In this document: positions 1 to 9,345 of the stretch, in pieces
How positions within the stretch are numbered: the first letter of the stretch is position 1
How the letters are laid out: every line of letters starts with the position of its first letter
DNA from: JAHDDH01 sp963922775
GTDB taxonomy: Bacteria > Bacteroidota > Bacteroidia > Cytophagales > Amoebophilaceae
Reading direction: 5' to 3'
Assembly: GCA_963922775.1 (NCBI GenBank)
Contig: CAWUJG010000001.1
Location: 114,435-178,434, forward strand
Length of the DNA: 64,000 bases
Notes under the pieces: generated by a model
Told to the model about the DNA's origin: nothing
The model's input: only the letters and a program-made list of their open reading frames with translations
The model's database searches: none
Made by a program: the position numbers and the translations under genes

Positions 1-330
1 TATTTGTATACCATAGTAGATCATTGCAGGAATTATACCGCTTATTAACCAGCATCCACCAAGTACACCAATAAGTAGCAATACTAAAAGAGCCGGTATG
101 GCATCACTTACACTTTGTACTATACCTTGTTCTATTATACTCCAGCTAATACCATGGTAAAGGCATACAAGAATACCTAAAAAGCTAGACAGAAATAGTG
201 CCATTTGGTTAGGTCCGAGCATGGCATTTTTATGGCCGAAGATAATAAGATTAGTTGAAAGAAGAATACATAAAAAGATAATTGGAAGAAGAGCAGAAAA
301 CCATGTAAAGGGCCGATGTGGTATTTTCAT
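1..330 (-). CDS. nhaC: Na+/H+ antiporter, NhaC family (N-terminal part, cut by window edge)
   Basis: The reverse strand reads ATG at 330 and stays open for 110 codons to the window edge, so only the N-terminus is present. NhaC-type antiporters exchange cytoplasmic Na+ for external H+ across the inner membrane. The segment begins MKIPHRPFTWF, has a first membrane segment near residues 10-32, then a GPNQMALF stretch near residue 40 and a hydrophobic block ending in LLLIGVLGGCW and SGIIPAMIYYG, which matches the N-terminal region of NhaC proteins. An IIEQGIV stretch lies between them. The next gene upstream is the initiator tRNA on the same strand, 153 bases away. Recognition is by motif reading only; the transport specificity (Na+ or malate/lactate exchange) cannot be told from this fragment. 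Confidence 0.85.
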   Translation of the reverse strand, partial: MKIPHRPFTWFSALLPIIFLCILLSTNLIIFGHKNAMLGPNQMALFLSSFLGILVCLYHGISWSIIEQGIVQSVSDAIPALLVLLLIGVLGGCWLISGIIPAMIYYGIQI

Positions 331-483
331 GTATAACTATTTTTTTATACCTATTGCATAAATAGATTTATAACTATATGTAAGGCTGGCTAAATATACT
401 CTTTTTTTGATTTTTTTTATATGTTAAGAGTTTATTGTGTTTGTACTTTTTACCTTAACGTAAATTTCAAACACATAATGTTG

Positions 484-557
<74 letters not shown>

Positions 558-567
558 ATCTGTATTA

Positions 568-597
568 CAAATATACTATTTTTTTATTTAATTACAA
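568..597 (-). promoter_or_regulatory. Bacteroidota-type promoter of the initiator tRNA
   Basis: On the reverse strand TTG (597-595) is followed by 19 bases and then TATATTTG (575-568). This matches the Bacteroidota sigma-A consensus TTG, about 19 bases, TAnnTTTG. The -7 element ends 10 bases before the first base of the tRNA at 557, which places the predicted start site just upstream of the mature 5' end. It is the clearest promoter in the window. Confidence 0.75.
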
Positions 598-670
598 TAT
601 TAAATACTATTTTTATTTTCAATTTGTAAAACACATTCTATGTTCAAAATGTAAATTATATGACTTTTAT

Positions 671-2164
671 ATGCAAAAAATAAAAAAATGGCTTGCCTAT
701 TGTATAGCTTATGGCATAGTAAAATACCAAAGAAAATATTTAAAAAATCCTTTAAAGTATCAACAAAAAATTTTTCAAAATTTAATATATCAAGCAAGTA
801 AAACATCGTTTGGTAAAGATCATAATTTTCATCAAATACATAATTATCAAGATTTTAAAAATCATGTGCCTTTATATGATTATGAAGCATTATCTCCCTA
901 CATAAAGAAAATACAAGAAGGTAAAAAAAATGTTTTGTGGAAGGGAAAACCTCTTTATTTTGCCAAAACATCGGGAACAACTTCAGGTAATAAATATATT
1001 CCTATAACTAAAGCATCAATTCAAAACCATATTTCTTGTGCTAGAAATGCATTGCTATATTATATTTATGCTTCAGGTAATACCAATTTTCTTAAAGGAA
1101 AAATGCTTTTTTTGTCTGGTTCTCCTTATTTGCAACAGCAAGGAGGCATTTATGTAGGACGCTTGTCAGGTATTGTACAACATCATGTGCCAGGTTATTT
1201 GCGTAAAAATTATGCTCCTAGTTATATGACTAATTGTATAGAAGATTGGGAAGAAAAATTAGAAAAAATATCACAAGAACTGGCTAATGATAAAATGACT
1301 TTAATAGCTGGCATTCCACCATGGATACAGATGTTTTTTGACAAAATTCATTCAAAAAATAATACAAAAATGTTTGATCACTTGGCACTATTATTACATG
1401 GTGGAACTAATTTTAAACCATATGAAAAAAATTTACTTCTCTCCTTAAAAAAAAAGGTACCTACAATAGAAACCTATCCTGCTTCTGAAGGATTTATTGC
1501 TTTTCAAGATCAACCTCATCAAGAAGGGCTATTACTACAAATTAACAGTGGTATTTTTTATGAATTTATTACTCCTGAAAATTTGATGAAAAAGAATAAC
1601 TGCAGAATAACTATTAAAGAGGTAAAGTTAGGTATAAATTATGCCATAATTCTAAATAGTAATGCTGGGCTTTGGGGGTATATATTGGGCGATACAGTAA
1701 AATTTGTAAGCAAAAATCCTTATAGAATAGTTGTTACAGGAAGAACAAAACATTTTTTATCTGCTTTTGGTGAACATGTTATTGTAGAAGAAGTGGAAAA
1801 AGCTATTACGTATGCATTAAAAAAACATCCAGAAGTAGTGGTTATAGATTTTACTGTAGCACCTTATATTAGCAAATTTCAACAAAAAGAATCGTATCAT
1901 GAATGGCTAATTGCTTTTGAACAAAAACCAAATAATATCAATGATTTTGCACAAACGTTGTCTTTATGTTTACAAAAATTAAATAGCTATTACCATGATT
2001 TAATTATCAATAAAATATTAGCTCCTGCACAGATAGTTTGTTTGCAAAAAGATGCTTTTGTACTTTACATGAAAAAAAAGGGCAAGTTAGGAGGTCAAAA
2101 TAAAGTTCCACGTTTGGCAAATGACCGTAGTATAGCAGATGAATTATTACTATATAGATTATAG
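671..2164 (+). CDS. GH3-family acyl-adenylate/amide synthetase-like protein
   Basis: A 497-residue protein of the GH3 family, named after plant enzymes that adenylate carboxylic acids such as jasmonate or auxin and join them to amino acids. Bacteroidota often carry one copy whose substrate is unknown. The ATP-binding motif FAKTSGTTSG begins at residue 97. It is followed by YPASEGFIAFQ in the middle, YILGDTVKF and then VTGRTKHFLSAFGEH, which are the expected adenylation motifs in the right order. Length is normal for the family. The reading frame is open upstream to 521, but that would overlap the initiator tRNA, so I chose the ATG at 671, which gives the usual N-terminus. There is no signal peptide, so it is cytosolic. 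Confidence 0.88.
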   Translation: MQKIKKWLAYCIAYGIVKYQRKYLKNPLKYQQKIFQNLIYQASKTSFGKDHNFHQIHNYQDFKNHVPLYDYEALSPYIKKIQEGKKNVLWKGKPLYFAKTSGTTSGNKYIPITKASIQNHISCARNALLYYIYASGNTNFLKGKMLFLSGSPYLQQQGGIYVGRLSGIVQHHVPGYLRKNYAPSYMTNCIEDWEEKLEKISQELANDKMTLIAGIPPWIQMFFDKIHSKNNTKMFDHLALLLHGGTNFKPYEKNLLLSLKKKVPTIETYPASEGFIAFQDQPHQEGLLLQINSGIFYEFITPENLMKKNNCRITIKEVKLGINYAIILNSNAGLWGYILGDTVKFVSKNPYRIVVTGRTKHFLSAFGEHVIVEEVEKAITYALKKHPEVVVIDFTVAPYISKFQQKESYHEWLIAFEQKPNNINDFAQTLSLCLQKLNSYYHDLIINKILAPAQIVCLQKDAFVLYMKKKGKLGGQNKVPRLANDRSIADELLLYRL

Positions 2165-2185
2165 TAACCTAAAAATACAGTAAAT

Positions 2186-2485
2186 ATGGTCAAAAATATC
2201 GATATAATTATAAGCTATTGTTGCATTCCCCTACTTTTAACTCTATGGTTATATTGTTATGCCCAGTTTCCACCATATATCCATATATTATCTTACAAGC
2301 TTGCTAAAAATTTTATTTTTTATGTTGCATTAATTTTATTGTTCACTCCTTTTATTTTATTAAAAATGGCTGTATATATGCTAAAAGTTAAGAAAGAGGT
2401 TTTACATTTTTTTATGATGATTTTATCGTCTTTCTATCTTTTTTATTTTTTTTTACTTGTAATATTGTTCTTTTTTTTGAAATAA
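2186..2485 (+). CDS. Small integral membrane protein, unknown
   Basis: A 99-residue protein that I do not recognise. It has three hydrophobic stretches: about residues 8-26 (IISYCCIPLLLTLWLYCYA), 42-66 and 75-98, separated by short basic loops that include KVKKEV. This suggests three membrane spans. It lies 21 bases after the GH3-like gene and 6 bases before trhO on the same strand, so the three are probably cotranscribed. No motif suggests a function. Confidence 0.6.
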   Translation: MVKNIDIIISYCCIPLLLTLWLYCYAQFPPYIHILSYKLAKNFIFYVALILLFTPFILLKMAVYMLKVKKEVLHFFMMILSSFYLFYFFLLVILFFFLK

Positions 2486-2491
2486 AAATTT

Positions 2492-3436
2492 ATGGAAAAA
2501 TACACTATTCTTCTTTATTATTGTTATACTACTATAGATAACCCTGAATCATTTCGTGAAACACATCATAACTATTGTTTAGAGCAAAATCTTAAAGGAA
2601 GAATTATTATAGCACAAGAAGGAATTAATGGTACATTATCTGGGCTTACAGAAAATTGTGATCATTATATCCAATCCCTTAAACAAGACAAAAGATTTAC
2701 TAAAACACAATTTAAGGCAGAAAATTATCATAAGCATGTATTTCAAAAATTACATGTACGAGTAAAGAAAGAAATTGTGCATGCCAACTTGCCTTCTATT
2801 GATCCTAATAAAAATACTGGAAAACATTTAAGTGTACAATCATTTGAAAAAATGAAAGATGATAAAGATGTTATATTATTAGATGTTCGTTCTAATTATG
2901 AACATCAGCTAGGAAAATTTAAAAATGCTGTAACATTAGATATAGATAATTTTAGGAATTTTGCCCAAAAGATAGATGAGCTCAAAAATTTTCAAAAAAA
3001 AAAAGTGATTACCTATTGTACTGGAGGCATAAAGTGTGAAAAAGCTAGTGCATATTTGTTAGAAAAAGGTTTTGAAAATGTTTATCAGTTGCATGGAGGC
3101 ATTATTCAGTATGGTTTAGAAACAGAAGGAGAAGATTTTGAAGGAAAATGCTATGTTTTTGACAATAGAATATCCAAGTCAATAAATAAAAAAGAGACAG
3201 TTATTATAAGTACATGTTATGTTTGTAAAGTAAAATGCGATAGAATGGTTAATTGTGCTAATCCCAGGTGCAATAGCCATATTTCTTTGTGTTATGCTTG
3301 TGCTGATAACCTAGATGGAGCTTGTTCTTTATTATGTCAAAAACATCCTGCTAAAAGACCTTATGATGGTACAGGATATTATGTGAAAAAGATGAATGGC
3401 TATAATCCTTACAAAGGTGTAAAGTGTAAAAATTAA
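2492..3436 (+). CDS. trhO: tRNA uridine(34) hydroxylase TrhO (YceA-type rhodanese protein)
   Basis: A 314-residue protein of the TrhO/YceA family, which makes 5-hydroxyuridine at the wobble position of certain tRNAs using oxygen. The N-terminal half contains AQEGINGTLSG (an acylphosphatase-like domain). It is followed by a rhodanese domain with VILLDVRSNYEH and the active-site loop YCTGGIKCEKA, whose catalytic Cys is residue 176. The C-terminus has the family's Cys-rich region (CYVCKVKCD, then further Cys pairs) ending in RPYDGTGYY. All landmarks are intact. It is probably cotranscribed with the small membrane protein six bases upstream. Confidence 0.93.
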   Translation: MEKYTILLYYCYTTIDNPESFRETHHNYCLEQNLKGRIIIAQEGINGTLSGLTENCDHYIQSLKQDKRFTKTQFKAENYHKHVFQKLHVRVKKEIVHANLPSIDPNKNTGKHLSVQSFEKMKDDKDVILLDVRSNYEHQLGKFKNAVTLDIDNFRNFAQKIDELKNFQKKKVITYCTGGIKCEKASAYLLEKGFENVYQLHGGIIQYGLETEGEDFEGKCYVFDNRISKSINKKETVIISTCYVCKVKCDRMVNCANPRCNSHISLCYACADNLDGACSLLCQKHPAKRPYDGTGYYVKKMNGYNPYKGVKCKN

Positions 3437-3506
3437 AATATGTATATTTTATAAAAAAAGAATTAATGTTAACTAATATTAAACAAAAAACTAAAATACC
3501 AATCTC

Positions 3507-4454
3507 ATGGACCCAAAAAACAAATACTCCCCACCATTAATAAGCTTTGACTATGCCATAAAATACTTACTCAAAAGCCGTGAAAACTACGATATCTTAG
3601 AAGACTTTATCTCAAAAATTCTCTCTATCGGCCAACATAATCCCATAAAAATATCTGCTATTCTAGATCCAGAGAGCACAATAGAAAGCAAAATAGCCAA
3701 AAAATCAATAGCCGACCTTATAGTTAAAGATACAAAAGGGAATCAATACATAGTAGAAATAGCAAGAGGGTACAACCCCAACTTTTTACATAAATCCTGT
3801 TTCAATACCTCTAGATCGATAATAGATAGTATCAATACCTCTGAAGACTATAGAAAGATCAAAAAAGTATTTCATATTACTTTAATCTATGATACCTTGA
3901 ACGATTTAGCAGGTTCCCTCTATCACGGCAAAACGATCTTCCATGATATAGATAATGACCAAAGCCTAGATATCACCCTCTCAGAGAGTAGCTTAAAATC
4001 ATATAAAATTTTCAATATCTTTCCAGAATACTTTATCATCTGTATCCCGAATTTTCAAGATAAAATACACTCTGAACTAGATGAATGGCTGTATGTAATG
4101 AAATATGAGAAAATAAAGCAAAGCTTTAAATCTCCTTTAATGTCACGAGTTATGGATCGTTTAAATGTCTTAAAAATGGATGAAGATGCGCGAATGTCAT
4201 ATTATAAATACAAACAAGAGGTAATAACCACGCAAGAAAATCTTTCTACAAAGTTTCTTCAAGGTAAAGAAAAAGGTCTAAAGCAAGGTATGGAAAAAGG
4301 CAAAGAAGAAGGGCTAAAGCAAGGCAAAGAAGAAGGCAAAAAAGAAGGCTTAAAGCAAGCAGCTCAAAACATGCTGAATCTAGGTCTAAGCACAAAACAA
4401 ATATCTCAAGCCACAGGATTGAGCCTAAAAGAAATAGAAAATATTGGTCAATAA
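3507..4454 (+). CDS. Rpn-family / PD-(D/E)XK nuclease-type transposase-like protein, active site altered
   Basis: A 315-residue protein of the Rpn/PD-(D/E)XK_2 family, recombination-promoting nucleases common in Amoebophilus-like and rickettsial genomes. The N-terminus has FDYAIKYLL, then a nuclease core with Asp70 (ADLIV) and Glu84 (IVEI). The family normally has Gln two residues after the Glu (E-x-Q), but here residue 86 is Ala, so catalysis may be lost. The C-terminus carries repeats of the GKEEGLKQ type (residues about 252-285) and then a helix-turn-helix-like STKQISQATGLSLKEIE. The gene is visibly richer in C than its neighbours, which suggests a separate origin or recent arrival. No terminal inverted repeats or target duplications were seen. 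Confidence 0.85.
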   Translation: MDPKNKYSPPLISFDYAIKYLLKSRENYDILEDFISKILSIGQHNPIKISAILDPESTIESKIAKKSIADLIVKDTKGNQYIVEIARGYNPNFLHKSCFNTSRSIIDSINTSEDYRKIKKVFHITLIYDTLNDLAGSLYHGKTIFHDIDNDQSLDITLSESSLKSYKIFNIFPEYFIICIPNFQDKIHSELDEWLYVMKYEKIKQSFKSPLMSRVMDRLNVLKMDEDARMSYYKYKQEVITTQENLSTKFLQGKEKGLKQGMEKGKEEGLKQGKEEGKKEGLKQAAQNMLNLGLSTKQISQATGLSLKEIENIGQ

Positions 4455-4483
4455 ATAAAAAAAAATATGGTTTTATATTTAGT

Positions 4484-5029
4484 TTAAGATAGAGTTTCTA
4501 TAATGAGATTATGATTGGTATATATGCAGGTATCTGCAGCTATAGTAAGGCTTTCTCTTACCATTTCTTCTGCCGAAAGGTGTGAGGCATGTTTCTGCAA
4601 AGCTATAGCTGCAGATTGGGCATACATACTTCCTGAACCTATGGCTGCAATTTTTCTATCAGGTTCTATTACATCTCCTGTGCCAGAGATCATTAATACT
4701 TCTTGCTTGTTAAGGGCTACTATCATAGCTTCTAGTTTTCTTAAATAGCGGTCTGTACGCCATTCTTTGGCTAAATCTATAGCTGCTTTTTTCATATTAT
4801 TAGGATAACTGTTAAGGTTTTCTTCAAAGCGCTCTAATAGGGTAAAGGCATCTGCTGTAGTACCAGCAAAGCCTACTATAATTTTTCCTTGCATGAGCTT
4901 GCGAATTTTATTTACATTTTTTTTGGCTATGGTATGTCCTAAAGTTGCTTGGCCATCTGCACCTATGGCAGCTGTACCATTATGAATAATAGCTATTACT
5001 GTAGTGGATTTTATAGGGGTAGTATACAT
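4484..5029 (-). CDS. hslV: ATP-dependent protease peptidase subunit HslV
   Basis: A 181-residue proteasome-like threonine peptidase that forms the proteolytic core of the HslUV complex. The sequence begins MYTTPIKSTTVIAI. By homology the catalytic N-terminal Thr is Thr9, exposed after removal of an eight-residue leader. IGADGQATLG, VGFAGTTADAFTL and the C-terminal CIYTNHNL are typical of HslV. HslU, the ATPase partner, is not in this window. The stop lies 30 bases from the convergent Rpn-type gene, and the start is 9 bases after the end of ppk1 on the same strand, so ppk1-hslV may be one transcript. Confidence 0.95.
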   Translation of the reverse strand: MYTTPIKSTTVIAIIHNGTAAIGADGQATLGHTIAKKNVNKIRKLMQGKIIVGFAGTTADAFTLLERFEENLNSYPNNMKKAAIDLAKEWRTDRYLRKLEAMIVALNKQEVLMISGTGDVIEPDRKIAAIGSGSMYAQSAAIALQKHASHLSAEEMVRESLTIAADTCIYTNHNLIIETLS

Positions 5030-5038
5030 ATATAAAAA

Positions 5039-7117
5039 TTAAAATAGTGTGTTTTCTTTAAGCTTGGTTAGGTTTTTTTTAAAAAAGGCTTCATGAATAT
5101 TCAGCTTTTTCTGCTGGCTATGGTATGTTTTTTTATACTTGCCATCTTCTTGCATATAATAGCTATTGTAGTTATCTTTTAAGTTGTAGTCTAAAATATT
5201 TATTAAGGCATGCTTGAGTGTTGTATCTTGAATAATACATAGGGCTTCTATGCGTCTTTCAAAGCTTCTTACCATAACATCTGCACTGCCTAAATAAATA
5301 TTAGGATTTCCATTGTTGTGAAAATAATAAATTCTAGCATGTTCTAAATAATTTCCTACAATAGATTTTACCATTATATTTTCACTTAAATTTTTTTTTC
5401 CTGGTATTAAACAGCAAATTCCTCTTACAATGAGTTTGATAGATACACCTGCTTGGGAAGCTTTATACAAGGCATTTATGGTTTTTTGGTCTTCTAATGC
5501 ATTAATCTTTATAATAATTCCTCCTTTAAGTCCTTTTTTAGTATTATATATTTCATTATTAATTAGTGCTAAAAGCTGTTTACGCATATTATTTGGTGCT
5601 GTAATTAAATTTTTATATGTTCTAGGCTTAGAATGTCCGGTTATGGCATTAAAAAAAGAAGAGACGTCTTGTGCATAAATGGAATTTGTAGTTAAAAGTC
5701 CTATATCTGTATATAGGCGAGAAGTTTCTTCATTGTAATTCCCACTAGAAATATGTACATAAGAAGTTACTTTTTCTGCTTTTTTACGTACTATGAGTAA
5801 TAGTTTAGAGTGTGTTTTAAAACTACTCACTCCATAAATTACAAAACAACCAGCTTTTTGTAGGTTTTGTGCTGCTTGTATATTGTTTTCTTCATCAAAA
5901 CGGGCTTTTATTTCAAATAATACTGATACATGTTTGCCGTTTTCTGCTGCTTTGAGCAATGCATTAATAATATGAGAAGATTTTTTTGTAAGACGATAGA
6001 TAGTCAGCTTTATAGACAACACATAAGGATCTTCTGCTGCTTTTTCTAATAAATCGGTAACTATATTTATACTATTGTATGGATGATGTAGTAAAATATC
6101 TCTATTTTCTAGTAAAGTAAAAATATCTGATGTATTTTTACATGGAAAGTTGATAGGTGGTATTTCTTTGGGTAGCTTTGGAAGCTTGTCTTTAAAATTT
6201 TTGTGTTCTAAAATGTGTACAAAACTCTGAAAGTTTATTAAACTTTTTTTTGCAATAACAAAACAGTTGTCATCTTCTATTTGCCATTGTGTTTTTAAAA
6301 ATGATAATACATGTTCATCATAATTTTCTTCAAGTTCTAATCGTACTACTCTTCCTGTTTCTCTTTTTTTTAGGTTTTTTTTGAATTCTTCTAAATAAGA
6401 TGTATCAATATCATCATTTTCTTCTAATGAAAAGTCGCCATTTCGTGTAATTCTTAGTAAGGTAATAGAATCAATAATTACATTATTGAAAAATGAAGCA
6501 ATATATTTTTGTATAATTTTTTCTATGGGTACAAATATAGTTTGTACTTCTTTTTCATAAATATAAAATCGTGGTAAATTTTTAGGAATTTGTATGAAGG
6601 AAATTTTTTTTTCTTTGCTGTTTTTTTCATGTGTAGCAACTGCTAAAATGAGTAAATTATTCATCAAAATAGGAAATGTATGGTGCCTATCAAACACCAT
6701 AGGCGTAAGCATAGGATAAATAATTTCATCAAAATAACTTTTGATTTTTTTTTGTGTGTTGCTATCTGTTTTTTTTATCTGCTTTTGAATGGTGATGCCA
6801 TTTTTGCTTAAAAAAGGGTAAATTTCTTCTAAATAATAGTAGTGTTGATCTGCAATAAATTGTCTGGTTTTTGCTAATAATACTTTAAGTAAAGGATAGG
6901 CTGTTAATCCTGAAATATCTATTCTTTTTTTTTCATAATCTATATAATTATACAAGCTCCCTATTCGAATCATAAAAAATTCATCAAGATTGGTGGCACT
7001 AATCATTAAAAAATATAGACGTGTAATTAATGAACTGTTTTTATTTTTAGCTTGGTCTAATACGCGTTCATTAAATCTTAGCCAACTGATGTCTCTACTA
7101 ATATACTTGGAATTCAA
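5039..7117 (-). CDS. ppk1: Polyphosphate kinase 1
   Basis: A 692-residue enzyme that reversibly polymerises the gamma-phosphate of ATP into polyphosphate. The N-terminus SRDISWLRFNERVL and SATNLDEFFMIRIGSL are the family hallmarks. The phospholipase-D-like domains carry His455 (HISSGNYNEETSRLYTD), equivalent to the autophosphorylated His of E. coli Ppk, and His593 (EHARIYYFHN). Length is normal. hslV follows 9 bases downstream on the same strand, and the AsmA-like gene ends 24 bases upstream, so the three minus-strand genes may form a unit. Confidence 0.96.
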   Translation of the reverse strand: MNSKYISRDISWLRFNERVLDQAKNKNSSLITRLYFLMISATNLDEFFMIRIGSLYNYIDYEKKRIDISGLTAYPLLKVLLAKTRQFIADQHYYYLEEIYPFLSKNGITIQKQIKKTDSNTQKKIKSYFDEIIYPMLTPMVFDRHHTFPILMNNLLILAVATHEKNSKEKKISFIQIPKNLPRFYIYEKEVQTIFVPIEKIIQKYIASFFNNVIIDSITLLRITRNGDFSLEENDDIDTSYLEEFKKNLKKRETGRVVRLELEENYDEHVLSFLKTQWQIEDDNCFVIAKKSLINFQSFVHILEHKNFKDKLPKLPKEIPPINFPCKNTSDIFTLLENRDILLHHPYNSINIVTDLLEKAAEDPYVLSIKLTIYRLTKKSSHIINALLKAAENGKHVSVLFEIKARFDEENNIQAAQNLQKAGCFVIYGVSSFKTHSKLLLIVRKKAEKVTSYVHISSGNYNEETSRLYTDIGLLTTNSIYAQDVSSFFNAITGHSKPRTYKNLITAPNNMRKQLLALINNEIYNTKKGLKGGIIIKINALEDQKTINALYKASQAGVSIKLIVRGICCLIPGKKNLSENIMVKSIVGNYLEHARIYYFHNNGNPNIYLGSADVMVRSFERRIEALCIIQDTTLKHALINILDYNLKDNYNSYYMQEDGKYKKTYHSQQKKLNIHEAFFKKNLTKLKENTLF

Positions 7118-7141
7118 AATAGCAATTAAAATATATAAATG

Positions 7142-9277
7142 TTACTCAGTACCTAGAAAAATTATTGAAGGGTTTGTATAATGGCCTTTTATGATAAACT
7201 TAAAAATCATATTTGAAGGAATAAATGACTCTAGCCCTAAGCTTGAAAATAAATTATTTGCTTTTTTGCCTAAAATGCCTGTATCTGCTTTTGTTTTTAG
7301 TTTATAATGCATATTTCCTTTTATATCATGAATTCCTGTTATTTCTGTTGGATATTTGTCTAATTTTATCATAAAAGAATTAAAAATTATTTTATTGTGT
7401 TTTATAGTATATTTCATTTGCAAGTCATCAAGATAAATAGTTGTAATAGGGGGAAGCTGTGCCATGCTAGTTATTTCTTGTAATATAGGTTCAGTTTCTA
7501 ATTTTGTTTTTTTAGTTTGTATACTTCCTGTACCATATAGTGTTGCATAATCAATATTGTTTGCTTTATAGTGTCCTTTTAGCTGTAATTTTGTGGATAA
7601 TCTTCCTGATGTTTTTTTTATTGTAGGTATATATTTTTGTATTATATTATTATGCTGAGAAAAAATTTTTTCTGTGCTTAAATTATTTGCTTTTAGGTCT
7701 AATGTAAATGGATGATGAGGTAAAAAGGTATATTGTCCTTTAATATTACATTTTCCATTGTAGAGTAAAAGCGTTAAGGGAAAAATATGCAGAGTATTAT
7801 CTTTCACTATCAATTTTCCTTGCGCGTTTAATGGTATATCATTAATTTTACCTATACATTTTTGTATGTTAAAATTATTTTCTTGTAATGTAACATTACA
7901 TTGCTCAATATTAATTTTTTGTTGCCAAGTTTTGAGGTCAAAATGAGCTTTTTTGAGCTGCATGTTTCCTTTAAAAAAGAGTTGGTTATATTGTTTGTTT
8001 TGTAGTGCCTTTAAATTTCCTCTACTTGTAATATCTGTTGCTAAAAATCCTTGAACTGGATGCTGAGGAAAAATTTTTTCTAAATGGATACCTCCTTTTA
8101 TATAGGCATGCCAACATAAATTTTCTGGATGTCTGACATATAACCTCATATATAAATGCTCTTTTTTGTCTTTACCTATATTTGCTGATAATTTTTCAAT
8201 TTTTATTTCTGCATCCTTCCAATCTGTTTTAGCGTTTATAATATTTGCTTCACAACAAATATTTTGTATTGGTGTTTGCCAATATTTACATGCTGCTTTA
8301 TCTATCTTTAGGGCAATATCAAAGGTAGGTATTATTTCTTTTTTAGAATTATACATTCCTTGAATATTTCCTCTAATAAATAATTTTCCTTGTGCATTAG
8401 TTATGCATTTATTCTTTGGTAAAAAGGAAGTTGCAATATTTTCTAACAGTGAATTGCCTTGAATATGGATATCGATATTATAATCATGTATATATTTTTG
8501 TATGTATCCTTTAAGATGTAGGTAGTTTTTTTCTAAGTGAAGTGTGCTATTTTTGATTTGTAAAGTGTTTTTTTCTCTATTAGAGTCTATTTCATTATCT
8601 AATACAATATTTTTATTTATATGATATTTTTTGCCTTTATAATTTCCAGATAAAGAAGCTATATTTGTTTTTATTTTTGTGTGAAAAATATTTTCTATTT
8701 TTTTTCCCCTTCCTTGCTGTTGAATGTTTTGTAATGTTATTTTACAGTGTTTTTGTTCATCTTCATAAATAAAAGTACCATCTTTTATTTTCCAGTGTAC
8801 TGTATGGGGTTTTTGGGTTAATTTTTTATTTACATTATCTAACTTGGGTATGAATTTTGTTTTAGTGTCATGTTTTTTTGTTGTCCTAAATGCATAATTA
8901 TTTTTTCCTTGCTTATCCACTTTTAAGTGTACTTGTGGCTGATGTATTTGTATTTCTTGTAACTGTATGTCTCTATTCCAAATCATTTTCCATATATTTA
9001 TTTTGAGGTCTAATTTTTTGGCATATATTAGTTTTGTATGCTGAATAGATGCTTTTTTTTCTACAGAAATGTCTTTTAATGATACTGTAAGATGAGGAAA
9101 TCGTTTGAAAAATGTAATATCTTGATTTTTAATTTCTATATTCGCTTGAATATTTTCTTGTAAAAATTCATCTATAGCTTTTTTTATTTTTTTTTCATAT
9201 ATGTTTGGTATGATCAATAGCCATCCAAAGCAAAAAATAAAAGATAATGTTAAAACATAAATTAATTTTTTCATCAT
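7142..9277 (-). CDS. AsmA-family envelope protein
   Basis: A 711-residue protein with an N-terminal membrane anchor (about residues 4-25, YVLTLSFIFCFGWLLIIPN) followed by a long beta-rich region. The AsmA N-terminal pattern is clear: a lysine-rich helix, then FFKRFPHLTVSLKDISV and a KIWKMI-like segment before IQLQEIQIHQPQVHLK. AsmA-like proteins are thought to bridge the periplasm and affect outer-membrane lipid transport or assembly. The C-terminal part (TGSIQTKKTKL, PPITTIYLDDLQMKYTIK) matches the AsmA C-terminal domain. The start is the first of two adjacent ATG codons. It is divergent from lipB with 68 bases between start codons. The exact cargo is unknown. Confidence 0.85.
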   Translation of the reverse strand: MMKKLIYVLTLSFIFCFGWLLIIPNIYEKKIKKAIDEFLQENIQANIEIKNQDITFFKRFPHLTVSLKDISVEKKASIQHTKLIYAKKLDLKINIWKMIWNRDIQLQEIQIHQPQVHLKVDKQGKNNYAFRTTKKHDTKTKFIPKLDNVNKKLTQKPHTVHWKIKDGTFIYEDEQKHCKITLQNIQQQGRGKKIENIFHTKIKTNIASLSGNYKGKKYHINKNIVLDNEIDSNREKNTLQIKNSTLHLEKNYLHLKGYIQKYIHDYNIDIHIQGNSLLENIATSFLPKNKCITNAQGKLFIRGNIQGMYNSKKEIIPTFDIALKIDKAACKYWQTPIQNICCEANIINAKTDWKDAEIKIEKLSANIGKDKKEHLYMRLYVRHPENLCWHAYIKGGIHLEKIFPQHPVQGFLATDITSRGNLKALQNKQYNQLFFKGNMQLKKAHFDLKTWQQKINIEQCNVTLQENNFNIQKCIGKINDIPLNAQGKLIVKDNTLHIFPLTLLLYNGKCNIKGQYTFLPHHPFTLDLKANNLSTEKIFSQHNNIIQKYIPTIKKTSGRLSTKLQLKGHYKANNIDYATLYGTGSIQTKKTKLETEPILQEITSMAQLPPITTIYLDDLQMKYTIKHNKIIFNSFMIKLDKYPTEITGIHDIKGNMHYKLKTKADTGILGKKANNLFSSLGLESFIPSNMIFKFIIKGHYTNPSIIFLGTE

Positions 9278-9345
9278 GTAATGGGATTTTTAATACTGGA
9301 AAAATAAATACCACAAATATCTTAAAAGTTAAGAGAAAAGAAAAA

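Noticed and set aside
3437..4483. Insertion-sequence ends around the Rpn-type gene
   Set aside because: No terminal inverted repeats or matching target duplications could be found on either side.
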